In this document: in pieces, positions 26,341-38,480 of the stretch | Layout: the number at the start of each line of letters is the position of its first letter | Numbering within the stretch: position 1 is the stretch's first letter | Assembly (NCBI GenBank): GCA_034336665.1 | Contig: CM067592.1 | Location: 32,733,942 to 32,797,941 of the forward strand | Length of the DNA: 64,000 nucleotides | Direction of reading: 5' to 3' | Source of the DNA: Luscinia megarhynchos | Lineage: Eukaryota; Chordata; Aves; Passeriformes; Turdidae | Program-made: the position numbers and the translations under genes | Notes under the pieces: generated by a model | The model's input: only the letters and a program-made list of their open reading frames with translations | The model's database searches: none | Told to the model about the DNA's origin: nothing

Positions 26341-29300
26341 TCTGGGAAATGACAGCAGAAAGAACAGGGTAGAAACCTATTTTTTTTTTCTTACCAGAAT
26401 ATTATGTTCTAGGCTTCTTTTGTTATTATTCCTTCTCTAGTGCAGAATTACAGACACATTAACAGCAAATATGCAATTGATTCAAGTCTCCCATTTTCTA
26501 GGGAGAATTTTAAGTACAATTTGGGAATATATTGATGACTTTATGATATTATATGTCATAATATTCAAAATATTATTAAACTCATAGTAGCAGAGACTTG
26601 TGAAGAACAGTAATCTTCTGCAAAAAATTGTGATTGTTCCTTTAGTAACAATTCACTCAGGAGCAAACTACTATGCACTAAGACATCAAATAAATTGATG
26701 CTCACTAATTTGAACTTGATTGAGAATGTTGAGTAGTTCAGTCTATCATTATGCCCTCTTTGATTGGGAAAGTTTCTGTTCACACATGACAAGGTTGTTT
26801 TCCTTAAGAAGAGTGATATCATTCAAATATTTGATGTGATGTAGAAGTAATTTCCTTTCTTTCTCAGTTACTTTTTAATTCTCTTAGAATGAATATCCAT
26901 CTCTTGCACTTGATAACGAGCAAAGGCATCCAATGACCCTTCTGGTAGAAATGATGTTACAATGGGAAGCAAGACCACAGCTTTATCCAAATGTCAGGAT
27001 CATATGAAAGCAACTTTCATGGCTCTCAACCTCTATAAATGGAACTGCGAGTCCCACACTGGATGACCCCAGGTTCAAGCATGGTAATTCTCCATTTCAT
27101 CACAGAGATGACAGCATGGTTTATTTCACCAGCCAGTGGAGAGCTCTTAAGGCCAGGTTTGAGTGACTGTTGGCAACCCCAGACGCTGCTAGAGGATATG
27201 CTGGGGTGCAGACTGTGTGCCCACAAGGCTGGCACTCACATTCATATGCCTGAGACCTCTAAGTGGGATCTTCATGCAGATGTCTCCTTTTGGCGGAGGA
27301 GATGTGCTCATGTCTTCTACTCCTTCAGCAGAATTTGTCTCGTAAGGGGGAAGAGAAAGGAAAAGCAATTTCTGCCCGGAAGCTATGCTCTGTCCATCAG
27401 CCTTCCATCTCATCCGTGCATCCCCAGGAGAGGGGCAAGAGCAGCAAGCCAATTGCGTGAGCTTTAGTGTCCCAGTCCCTGATGTAGGGCATGCCAGCTT
27501 CTCCACTCCCTTCTCAGACTTTCCTGTCTATCTCAGCCCAGCCTCTAAGTCTTTGACAGCCTTCCTGAGACAAAGGACGTGCTCTTTTCCCCCTCATTTC
27601 TAAGGCTTGCCAACAAAGTTATCTGTCTGCACGACCAGGAAGTCAGCTGAGCTGCCTTCCCCTACTAGTGTTTGTCTTCCCCACCTCTTCTTCACATTCC
27701 TCCTTGGAGTGCAAGATCTTTGGGGCGCTAGGAGCCTGCCCACATGATTTGAAAGATGTTTCTCACTACGTAGCATTAAGAACAGCCAAAGCAATTAGAC
27801 TGAGGTAAAGATGGACTTACTATCCTCCTTATCTCTGCTTATTTTTACTTTTTTTCTATTTATTTATTATTCATTTCCACTGGGATTTTATAGCTGCCAG
27901 CTGGCTCCCAGACTGAGAATCAGCAAACATCCTGAGGAGTTTCCAGTTGCACTTCTCTGAGCATGTATCCCACACTGTACTTCAGGAAATTTTTGAACAA
28001 GGCTTGTTTCAGGGCACAGACCACAGAAAGACTAAGGGAGGCACATGGCTAACAAATCTCTCTCTCTCCCAACACCTTTAGTAAGAGAGTTGTGTTCCAA
28101 ATGGTAGCTTAATTTTGTGTTAATACTTTTAAGGGCCCTCCTTTCATATGCAACTGTGAATATGGTGGTGGCACTCCTTCATGGAGACTACTTCACTGGC
28201 AAATGAATATCATCTTGCTATTTCTGTGCAAATAGATACAATTATACTATTATAATCTATCATTAGTAAAAAGGCTCAGCAGAAAAGCCTGACACTTCCT
28301 TAAGCTTCACTTTAACAGCAAAATTGCTCTTCTAAGCCTACACTAGAGATGGTAGGAATTTCCCATGTGCAAGAATTTTAAAAGTGGAGAGTTGCATAAT
28401 TCAGTGCCCATCAACAGTGCAATAAGATAGGTCTGAAGTGTGGTTCTGACTAAATAACATTAGACAGTAATTTTTGTTAGAAAATTGAGACTGGAAATTC
28501 AATCAGTTTCCCACTGAAGCTGATCACAGAAAACACACTCACAAGTTATTAGGACAATTTGGTCAGGAATGCATCATTTAAATTGTCACACATATGCTGT
28601 ATTTAACAATGAGACCATAAGGATTCTTAGCAGCAGCTATGTTGTGTAAAAGAGTTATATAAAGATCTGTATAAGACGCTGGCATCTTCATTGTTAGAAG
28701 CATATACAGATGATCTGAGTTCAATTTATGATTTTAAACTGGCAGAGTTTGTGAAAACTCAGGTGCTTTAACTATTCCAGGTTATATTTAGGCATTAAGA
28801 AAAAAAAAGTGAACTGACTTTTAAATGTGTTGCACAAAGAACCTCCAACTGCAGTTGATTAGTGGCATATATAATTTAAAAGCACATCCTGACCACACAC
28901 GAGCATAAAAATTGCAGTTGGTCAGATTGCAAGCTGTCACATAAGCTTTATACCAGTTGAGAGCCCACCCTGATATTTCAAGAGATTTTGCAGTAACGAT
29001 TGTCTTCAGGTGGATCTCAAGTCCATCATCCAAAGAAGCTGCGTGTCCATTTCTCAGTCATGGCTTTGTTTTTAGGCAGTTAAAATGTTTCAGATGTTCA
29101 ACACCCCTGAATATAAACTGATAGAAGTGCTTTCACCCACATAGTGTGGTTGCTGTCACTCAATGAGTTGAAAAGAATATCATCAAGAAGAAAAAGAAGG
29201 GATTTTTGCCTGACCTGAAAGCACTATGGCATGCACATAGGCTTCATTGGGCATTTCAGAAACACAGGCAAATATGATTCTTTTGAGAAATTACTACACC

Positions 29301-32291
29301 TGCCCTCAGAGAAATGGGAACACCACAGATCTTTTCCTAAAACAATTGTGTGTGTGTGTGCCATTTTGTTGTTTCTCTGGCAAACAGAAACATGGATAAT
29401 ATTCAGAGATGGCATTTCAGTAGCCACCTCTGGAAAAAAGTTTCAGAAAATAGTTTCTAAAAACAAAGCCAGATATAAAGTTCTGAAAAAATATTCCAAT
29501 ATGGATGGTCTAGATGGATAAATTCTCCTTCTTTTTTCCCCCCTTCAGCAGAAACTTCTGAGAAAGAAAAGCCTCTACTACATAAATCAGGTTTTGAAAG
29601 TCATAGCTTCTCCTACATTTCAAAGTCCTTTTAAATGAACAGGATATAAGAAAAAGGAACTATCACTACCACTGTTTCTCCATCTTCATGTAGACATTCA
29701 CCTGTACCACATCAGCCAAAGAAGGTTTAGATAATGTCTGTCTACCCTGCAGAGACTCTTAGAGGAAAGCTCCTAGCAGGTTTTCTCTTATAACACTCTA
29801 ATAAAAAATCAGAAGTAATGGGCCCTATGTATCGCACAAAACCATCTTTTCTTCAAATTCCAAACATAAACCATATGTGGGTTGTGTTGCTTCCTCTTCC
29901 ATTGCATTCTTTACAGATGTTGCATTTCTAGAAATACTCGTCTCAAAATAGTCACTCTGTTTTGATTTTTTTTTTTTTTCAGAAATGTGTTTTCAATTTT
30001 TATCTCGTATTTTTTGGAGTTTAAAGGGAAGCATTAAAGATGACCTAACGTAATGACTGTATGTTTTGTAAATATACAAGAAGAAATTTGGAAGTATTAG
30101 CAAATAAAAGTGAAGGCTAAAACACAAATAAAAGTAATTTTAAACCCAGTATAAAAATATAGTTACAAGCTTAACAGAAAATCAGTCAGGTTTAAACCCA
30201 AATTCTCTTCAAAGATTGTAAATTTTTTTCAGTTTTATTATAGTACTATCCTCCTACTGATAGCCTCCTTATGTACAGCAGAAGTATATTTCCAAACATT
30301 TTCAATCGTATTAAATGATTTGACTGCTAAAGTAAGGTGAAGGTTGAAGGAAATGGGATTATTGGAAGAGATGTGGAAATGATCATGTCAATTTATCCAA
30401 ATCTGGACTATGGTAGAAGACAAGGATTGTTTTAGGGAGCAGAGCTCCCACTCAAGAACATCAAGACAGGCCTAGTAGGAAAAACACTGTATTAAGTATG
30501 GATTAGAAGATGAGAATTTTGATCTGTGTAGGTCACGATGTTTCAAAAACTATTACTCATAATTGACCCCAAATTAAAGCTTTCAAAAGCCTTTGTGAAA
30601 TGCAGTGGTAAAGAAAGCTGCATTTTCAAATAGAAAATATCAAGAGTTTAATTTAGATCTTTCTTCTTTCATTGCAAAGTACTGATAAGACTGTCACTTC
30701 AAAAGTCTTTCTGTTGAACATTTGATCTTAAACGAGGGGTATAAACAATGGTGCTCTAAAAAAAAATCAGCATTTTTGAAAAAGAGTAATATCCTGTAGA
30801 GAATAGAGTCTGCAATCCATTTATGGAATGGAAGCAAGGAACAGAAAAGGTAAATGGCCACTCAAGGTCACAGAGAATGTTTTTTGAATCCAAAACTCCA
30901 AACAATACAGTACCTCAGTTACAAGAACAAACATCCTCCCACTGTTCTCAAAACTAATGAAGGAGTTGGAAGCGGAAAGCACACATAATTTTTCTCAAAA
31001 GCTGCCAACTAATATAAGAATTATCACTTGCTGTGCAAGTGTTTTAGATCTCTCTTTAAGATATGTATTACTTATCCTCCACAAGAGAATTTATTGCTAA
31101 CAAGGTCAGCACCAAAACCACACACCATCAAAATGCCTTTGAGTGTGAGCAGAAATTCCACCATATATATTCCTTGAGGGTACAATGACACAAAGGTAGA
31201 ACTTGACCTCAGCAGTGATAATAGATGAGAAACTTGAAACACGAATGTTTTCTTACCAGGTTTTCTAACGCCTTGCTGAGACAGCCTGATCTTGAAGTAT
31301 GCTGACTTCTTAGGATGAAAAGCACAAAGTGTCCCAGATACAGATATTTTAACTCATCAGCTGTCTGTCTCTTAAGGCAAAGTCTAGTAAGATTTTTCCT
31401 GAGAAGAATAAGAAGGAACTTTCAGTCAGCTAAGCTGGAGTAAGAAACAAATTTCTTCTGTCTCGCATGAACGTGGTAGATTTCACACAGTACAGGGTGC
31501 AGATGGCAAACCCCAGCTAAGGGCTGCACCTTGCTTCTGTGTGGGCTGCACTATGATTTCCCTCTCTGGGATGAGCACAAGGGACTTGCCAAACAGCCAC
31601 CCTTACAGGTGAGCCTGCACTGTAGGAGGTGTAAAGTCAAAGCAGCCATCTGTGGGCAGAGTGTGGAAAACCCAGGACCCTGGGCCACACCCATAGCAGC
31701 ACACCATCTGTTCCAGGTGACTGACCAGAGTCTGGACCAGAGACTCAAGGGAACTCACACTCAGACCAGGGATTTGTTAATTGGCTTCCCAAACTGATCA
31801 ATATTCCCAGATTCCCATTGTTAGTCCTCTCCTCTCTGCTTCCTGGCCATGGAGTCCTTTCTCCCTTATCCATTTCAAAATATGGATATTTAATTACTGC
31901 TGGTTCTCAAAGGCAAAAGAGAAACATTGCTAACCAAACTTCATTCCTATAAGTCTGTTTTGCAAAGTGGCAGAGACTCTTTTCTCATCCCTAAAAGACC
32001 ATCTTTGTTTCAAAGGGTGAAAAAGTCATGCCCTGCTCATCCACAGGAGACATGTCAGCATGGATTAGAGCAATAGTACTGATATATTGAAGGTACATCA
32101 TTGCCTAGGACTGCCACTGAAACCTCTTTTTACATCTTCCCCATGTATTTGGTCAGCTTGAGGTAAGTACAACTTTGCCAGTTTTAGGTGTACTATGTTG
32201 CAATAATTTTAATTGCCTACTAGATAGGTGCAAGAGATCTAGCTGTATGCACCCTTTGTACGTCTTTCAACTTCCTGTATATAATGCTGTA

Positions 32292-32319
32292 TTCACAAAC
32301 CCCTCTGAGGGTTTGTGAA
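32292..32319. repeat. 28-nt hairpin (13-bp arms, one bulge)
   Basis: TTCACAAA, a bulged C, CCCTC, a single T loop base, GAGGG and TTTGTGAA form complementary arms. An A-run follows immediately. The function is unknown; it would form a stable stem in RNA from either strand. Confidence 0.85.
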
Positions 32320-33989
32320 AAAAAAATATGATTCACTGTAACAGTCCCATCCACTAGGCTTTTTTCCCCAGCCAGACCATCATGAGAGTAGTCCACAATT
32401 ATTTTCTTAACTTAAGGAAGACCACTTTCATCCCAAATCTTGTAGTTCAAACTCAATAAAATCTCCCACTAAAATACAGCTTCAGTCAAACCTCCAACTG
32501 AAATCATGGTCTGAAATGTTAGAGTTTGGTCGAAACCTACAAAATCATCGATGGTTTCTATCTGAATTAATAAGCCTGGGGGAGGGTATTTTAAATTGCC
32601 CTATAAATTACATCTCCTCCAAAGTGTCTACCTGTTTGAAACAGATGTGGCTTTTATGCTTCTGTGTACTAAAGGATCTGTTCAGCAACTGCTATTGTGA
32701 AACTGGGTTAATGCAATCAGCTACAAAAAAAGATGCTAAACTCATTGTGGAAACTTATTTCAGATTAAAAAAAAAAAAAAGGCCTTTAAAAGACCATTCA
32801 AAGGGGCATGGGGGAGGAAAGCAGAAGACTTTCTATATGCAGAAAACCTGATTCTATTTTTTTTTAAATTTCCATGAACAACACATAGTTAAGATTTTTA
32901 TCTCTTGTCAGCTCTGTGGAAGACTGGAGTGAGGAAAAAAATCCAGGCCAGCAGGCAGAATGTAATTTTGATTGCACAAATCTGATTAAAACAGAAAAAT
33001 TAAGAGGTTCTAAATTAGGGAGAACCACAAAGATTAAAACAAAAGAGGAAAATATTTTGCCGAGTCTTGGCAGTGAATTAAGTTGAGATTCTTAGTTCAG
33101 GATCAGCAGACAGTCAAGGTTTTAAAAGTGGAAAAAACTAAACAATTTGATACCTGTTAAAGATGAGGACCAGATATGCAGAAAGACAAGAAACCCTAAA
33201 GCTGGACCGACATGATTTTTTTTTTTAATGAGAAAGTGACACAAAACAACAGAAGTGTTATGAGACTGCATTAGGTTTTGGATTGAAATAACAGAACAAC
33301 TGCCACTTTTTACTGATTTTTACTGGTTTGGCAATCTGAAAATCTGAGCAAGCAGAGTTCAGACAGGCGTATGGGAGCTGGGATTCTCTCTGTCTCAGCT
33401 CAAAGCTTCAAGGGCATCAGAGGCTCTGGCTGCCAGACAGCTGCAGCCTTGGCAGGTCAGGGGCAGTTGGAGATCTCATTTTTAAGCCTTTCTTCCCTTC
33501 CTTGCTCCAGTGACACTTGCTGGTTATCACAAATACATACAATCTCATGTCTGAGGCTGTGAACAGGGCATCACAAGCTTTCCTCGATTAGAAAGAAGTG
33601 GCTTAGCTGAAGCAGTAGAGAGGAGAGTTTGGGGCCATCTTTCTGCAATGGCTTGCTCTTGTGGCGATTCCAGAGAGCCACTGTCAGCCCTTCAAATGCT
33701 TTGCAAAACAAAGCACTGCTTTAGCAAAACTCATGTTGCTAGGAGCACATTGTTAATTTCAGCCATGAAGCTAAGCTTGCTGTAAGGCACAGGTTCTCAC
33801 CATTCTACCAGCATCCTAGAGCAACACAGAGTAAAAAAGCAAAGCCACATGTGCTCCCACCCATAAAGGCAGAGTGACTTATGCTGTCCTCTGAAATCAT
33901 GGAAATCACTCTGGTTTTGCATCCAAAATGTGCCAAAATTGCAAAGGAAGCACTGCAGTGCAGTTGCCAGAGAAGGGTGGGGTTATTTT

Positions 33990-34137
33990 TTTGGTTTGGT
34001 TTGGTTTGGTTTGGTTTGTTTGTTTAAGTATTTTGGGGGGGGGTTTGGGAGTTTGTTTGTTGGGTTTTTGATTTTTGTTTTTTTGTTTTTTTCTTTTGTT
34101 GGTTGGTTGGTTGGTTGGCTGGCTGGCTGGCTGGCTG
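33990..34137 (+). repeat. compound GT-rich microsatellite tract
   Basis: In order: (GGTTT)n at about 33993-34018, a G9 run at 34035-34043, irregular GTTT sequence, about five TTGG units, then about five CTGG units ending near 34137. Both strands carry open frames (33930-34181 plus; 33906-34268 minus) caused solely by the low complexity. Confidence 0.92.
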
Positions 34138-36775
34138 ATTTTGTGCATGTACGTGTGTACCTGACACTCACACATGTGTAGAGTGGAGGATGGCTGGCTT
34201 GATGTCTTCATATGCTGTTTACCTGTACAAGGGCTCACATTAGACAATAGCAGGAGAAAAGGAAACAATGTCTTTCTAAAGAAATAAATGCGTTGGCGAA
34301 GCTGAGCAGATGCACACAGCAGATTTCACTAACTCTGATAGCCAAGTTCATAATGCTGAGTTATCAGCTCTGCTACTGAATTTACTTTCCCTTGGCCTTT
34401 ACCCAGAAGGAAAGATCAGGTATTTCTCAACCCATACTTATTAAAACAATTGCTTCCAAGTTCAAGGAAGCCCACAGGACTAAGTTGTTGCAATAGCACT
34501 TCTTTCAGCATAGGTCCCCAGTGCTATGACACTAAAATAACTCTGAACCTCTAAGCACACAGCAGGCATTGACATCAATGCAAGTCTGGAGCTTGCTGGT
34601 TTGCTTCTGAGCAGTGATCAGCTGTGCTGATGCAAAACACCAGTACTGAAGTTTGAAGTGACTGGGATAAGGCAAGGGACAACCTTACAGCTCTGTCACA
34701 CAAATGCCTGGGAACAAGTAATGGATTCAGCTCCTTTGATGTCAACAGAGGTTTGATAGAGCCCAGCTTAGCTGGTCTGACAAGGAGTCACCATGTGTAT
34801 ACAAGATAAAATGTGCATTTGGTAGGGGTCAGCTCATTTGTAAAAGTCTTTTCTACATGTAAGCTTTCTTGAAAAAAAAACCCAAATATTTTCCTCTCAA
34901 ATAAGTATTACAGTGTGTCTGTGGGTAGCAACACAATATTAATATTCAATTAAACTTTTCTCCATATATCAGATGAAAGGAATTCTGACAAAAGGCTTTT
35001 GCAGAGAAGTTTCCTTTTTCATAGTTACTGAAATGAATTATAGAAGTTTTAGACTTTCCCCCCACCAAAACATCTCTCACAGTGAAGTGGATTATATTTT
35101 TTTCACAGTAGTTGCCTATAATAGAAGAGAGGCATATGTGGTCTCACAAGACACTGTAAATACATAGTTAGTATAAGCACCTACTCCTTGAAATGCCTGC
35201 TTCTTGGTGGAAGGCTCTGCTATTTTTGTTGGGTGTTGTGCCAATACAGACAATGTGGAGTGTTTCCAAAAAGGGGTCAGGAAGGGGCAGTCTAATGCAA
35301 GGAACACACACTGGGGTAATTTTCCCTCGTTTGACACAATCAAGAGAGCCCCAGTAACCCAAACCTGCAGTGGATGGTGACTGACATACTGTGGCTAGGG
35401 AAACAGTTCCAGGTTGTGACATCAACTGCTGTTCACTCAGACATTGCATCTCCAGCCCTGAGGGGCTGATTGCGAGATTGGAGGGATCATTGCTGCCTCC
35501 AGTAAAACACATTGCAAATCTCATGCATCACAGGCATCCTCTGTATCAAGGTACCCATTTTTAGACAGGATCCTAATCCACTGGGCCTTTGTGATGGATA
35601 GGTGCTGTTACAACTGAGCAGCAGACAGTTTGCCATGCATGACATGCAGTTAGAATGGCATTTTTTTCACACAGCAAATGTTTTAAGATCTGATTTTGCC
35701 AGTCTCACAAGAAGTGGCAAATTCTCAGTCACCAGACTAGGATAAATTGTAAAATTGTTACTGCTTGCCAAAATGTGAAAAGGATCTGACAATACAAGTG
35801 TGGCAAAATAAGAAACGGAGGGGTGAAATATTTTATAGTTGATTGTTAACCGATTAAATAATGATTGTGAAATTTAATGACATTATTAAAACTGCCTGAA
35901 CTCAAGGGTGCCCTAAAGTATGCATACCACTTGTTTTGATATCCAGAAAATGGTGACGTGGAGTCAATCTATATTTTCATTTTAATTTTATTTCAGATTC
36001 AATACTATTTACATTTTAACACTGTGGAAAGTAGATAAGTAGGGTGCTGCTTGTACTCTTTCTTTCCAGTGAAATAACATCAAGCAAAGCTATGCTTTTC
36101 TGCACCAAAATGCATTAAAATGATAGCCACCTCTTTTAAAATTATATTAATTAAAGGTAACTTTCCATTTCACACCTGAGCTTTAAGATTTACCTGATAA
36201 TATGTGACATCATTTTCATACAAAGGATTTGTTGGATACTTCAGTTTAAATGGTTTATGAAGTTGAAATAGTAGCACAATTTTCCCTCTCATTTAAAGGA
36301 TAAAATTGTCCCACTTTCACTCAGTAGGTGGGAATAGACTTTGACTGATCTAGGTTAATACCAAGATCTAGCTTTATTCGGGCTTTATTCAGGAAAGATC
36401 AACCATAAAAATATGGACAGCCATTATTTGAATCAGGACACTGATGTCATTTATTCACGTCACACCAGCAGAATGAGCTCAAATATTCTGGAATTTTTCT
36501 GTGTCCCGTGTTTACCTCCACACACAAATAGCTTTTCAAGGCAGCTACAAAACAGATACATTTCTTTACACCAAGCTGTCCTTCTTCTTATTAAACTGGG
36601 CATTAATGGAAGAGGAAAAAAAGAAAAGGGAGAAAAATAATCTTTCTTGATATTCCTGCCTGCAAGGTACAACATGTTTTAAGAATTTAGGAAGTAGGAA
36701 AATATACTGGATTGACTCCAGTTACTTAACTTACAGAAGGAATATCCATCCCCAAAATAGCTGTCATGGTTGTTG

Positions 36776-36791
36776 CGTGTCAATTGACACG
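36776..36791. repeat. 16-bp perfect palindrome
   Basis: CGTGTCAATTGACACG is its own reverse complement. About one palindrome of this length is expected by chance in 64 kb. Confidence 0.9.
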
Positions 36792-38204
36792 AACTAAGAA
36801 CAGATCATTTTTCATTCAATTTGTTTTTTTCCTAGGTCTTTAATTTCATATTTCTGTTATAGCTTCCACATCTTATTCTCTGCCTCCCTCTCTTACTTTC
36901 ACACTGCTATAAAAAGAACCATTCTTCCTTCTTCAGAGCTGAGAAGCTCTATTCAGAACTTGAAGATGACTAATGGAAAGCAGTGTTTTCTAATATAACT
37001 GAATGAAGATTGGTTTGGAAAGAATTTTCAGCATGTGTCCTTACATTTTTTTTAATGTACCTTCATGTGATTCATAGGCAATGTTTGGTAAATTCTGTAG
37101 AAAAGTAAAATTGACTTTCCGTAGCGTTTTGTTTACTATGAATAATAATAATAAAAAGAGTTTGCTCAGATCAAAATATTTCCTATCAGAACAACTAAGC
37201 AAGTATAAAAAAGGAAATTATTTCGTAAATCTATTAAAATCAGGGGAGTTAAGGCAGACTGAGGTGAAATTAGCCTACATCTAAGTAACAGGATTTGTTT
37301 TTAAAAATGGCTACCAGGACTGTAAAGAAAACTACTTTTGTTTCATCTTTCCTGGTATATAAAATATTAAAAATACACCTTATCACTTTGATGGATACTT
37401 TATCTCATATACCAGGAGGCCTTTCTCTTCATTGCCCTTGTCCCAGCAATCAGAGAGGTCTGTGGACTGTAAGAGGGCAGAGATTTACAGAGAAAGGAGC
37501 ACATGATGGGGAGTTCAGATCAGTTAGTATAGCTGAGAGAATAAAAGGACCACTACAATCACTAGGATGTCACTTAATATTATTTAGCAGCAAGTGCACC
37601 TCTTTGCCCTCAAGCACCTTTTACTGGGCATTAACCAGATTTTCAACACAGAGCTAGAACAAAGAGCAGCACGCACACTAGAACTTGCACTACAGGATCT
37701 CTCAAGTTCTCACCTGCACTGCTGAACAACAGCTTGTAAAGGAAAAGCCCAAGTCATTTTTCTCTATTGCCTGATAATTTAAAGAACCCCATGTAAAGAA
37801 GGCTGGGAATCTTCAGTGCCAGTGAACAACCCAAGTGTGCTCTAGGACAGAGGAATGCTGCAGGCCCATTTCTGTTGATAGGCAACTCCAAAAGTTAGTC
37901 TGAAAATGTATGTATATATTAAAATAAATTAATCAAGGTAATGAGCAGTTATTTTCTGAAGTGTTGTTAAAAATTTAGGATGAGAGGGCGATTGCTGTGG
38001 ACTTTCACTAAACAATAGCAGAAAGAAATTAAAACTGAATTTTAGCAAATTTAGCAACCCCTGAGGAATGGCTTAAAATGTTTTGGGACTGTTTAGGAGT
38101 GAATAGTACAGATCTTCACAGGCCATTAAATTAACATAAGCCATAAAGTCAAGAAGCCTATGGCAGTTCCATAACAATGAGCAGACACCACTTGTATTAA
38201 GCCG

Positions 38205-38480
38205 TGCTTGTATTATTGCCTATTAATAGTCAATTAGTTACAGCATAATGTGACAAGTATGCTTTTACTCCAGATCAAGCTGCCAGCTTCTTTCATTTTA
38301 TTTTCCTCATTACAATTGATGAAGAAATAAGAGAAGAATTACAATGCAAAAGGACAAGCTAGGTACAATTGCCATGTCTGCTCCATGCTGGGCTGAAATT
38401 CCTCAGTGGCCTGTCTTGCATCATATAAGGTATTTGCATGCCCCTGGAGTGTCATTTATTCTTTATTCCTTTATGTAAAT
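38205..38480. promoter_or_regulatory. TAAT/POU-site-rich block (candidate conserved non-coding element)
   Basis: This block contains CTATTAATAG (38220-38229), CAATTAGTTA, CATTACAATTGATG and an octamer-like ATTTGCAT (38432-38439), with few low-complexity runs. The composition resembles vertebrate conserved non-coding elements. This is an impression from motif content only and could be chance in AT-rich DNA. Confidence 0.15.

Noticed and set aside
27039..27467. 142-codon plus-strand open frame with several Cys and Trp residues
   Set aside because: I recognise no domain. Overlapping frames are open on both strands, which fits a locally GC-richer patch rather than coding selection.
35168..35524. 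118-codon minus-strand frame
   Set aside because: No recognisable motif; considered as a retrogene, but no poly(A) tail or flanking duplication is visible.
36776..36791. Perfect 16-bp palindrome as a transcription-factor or integration site
   Set aside because: About one such palindrome is expected by chance in a window of this size.
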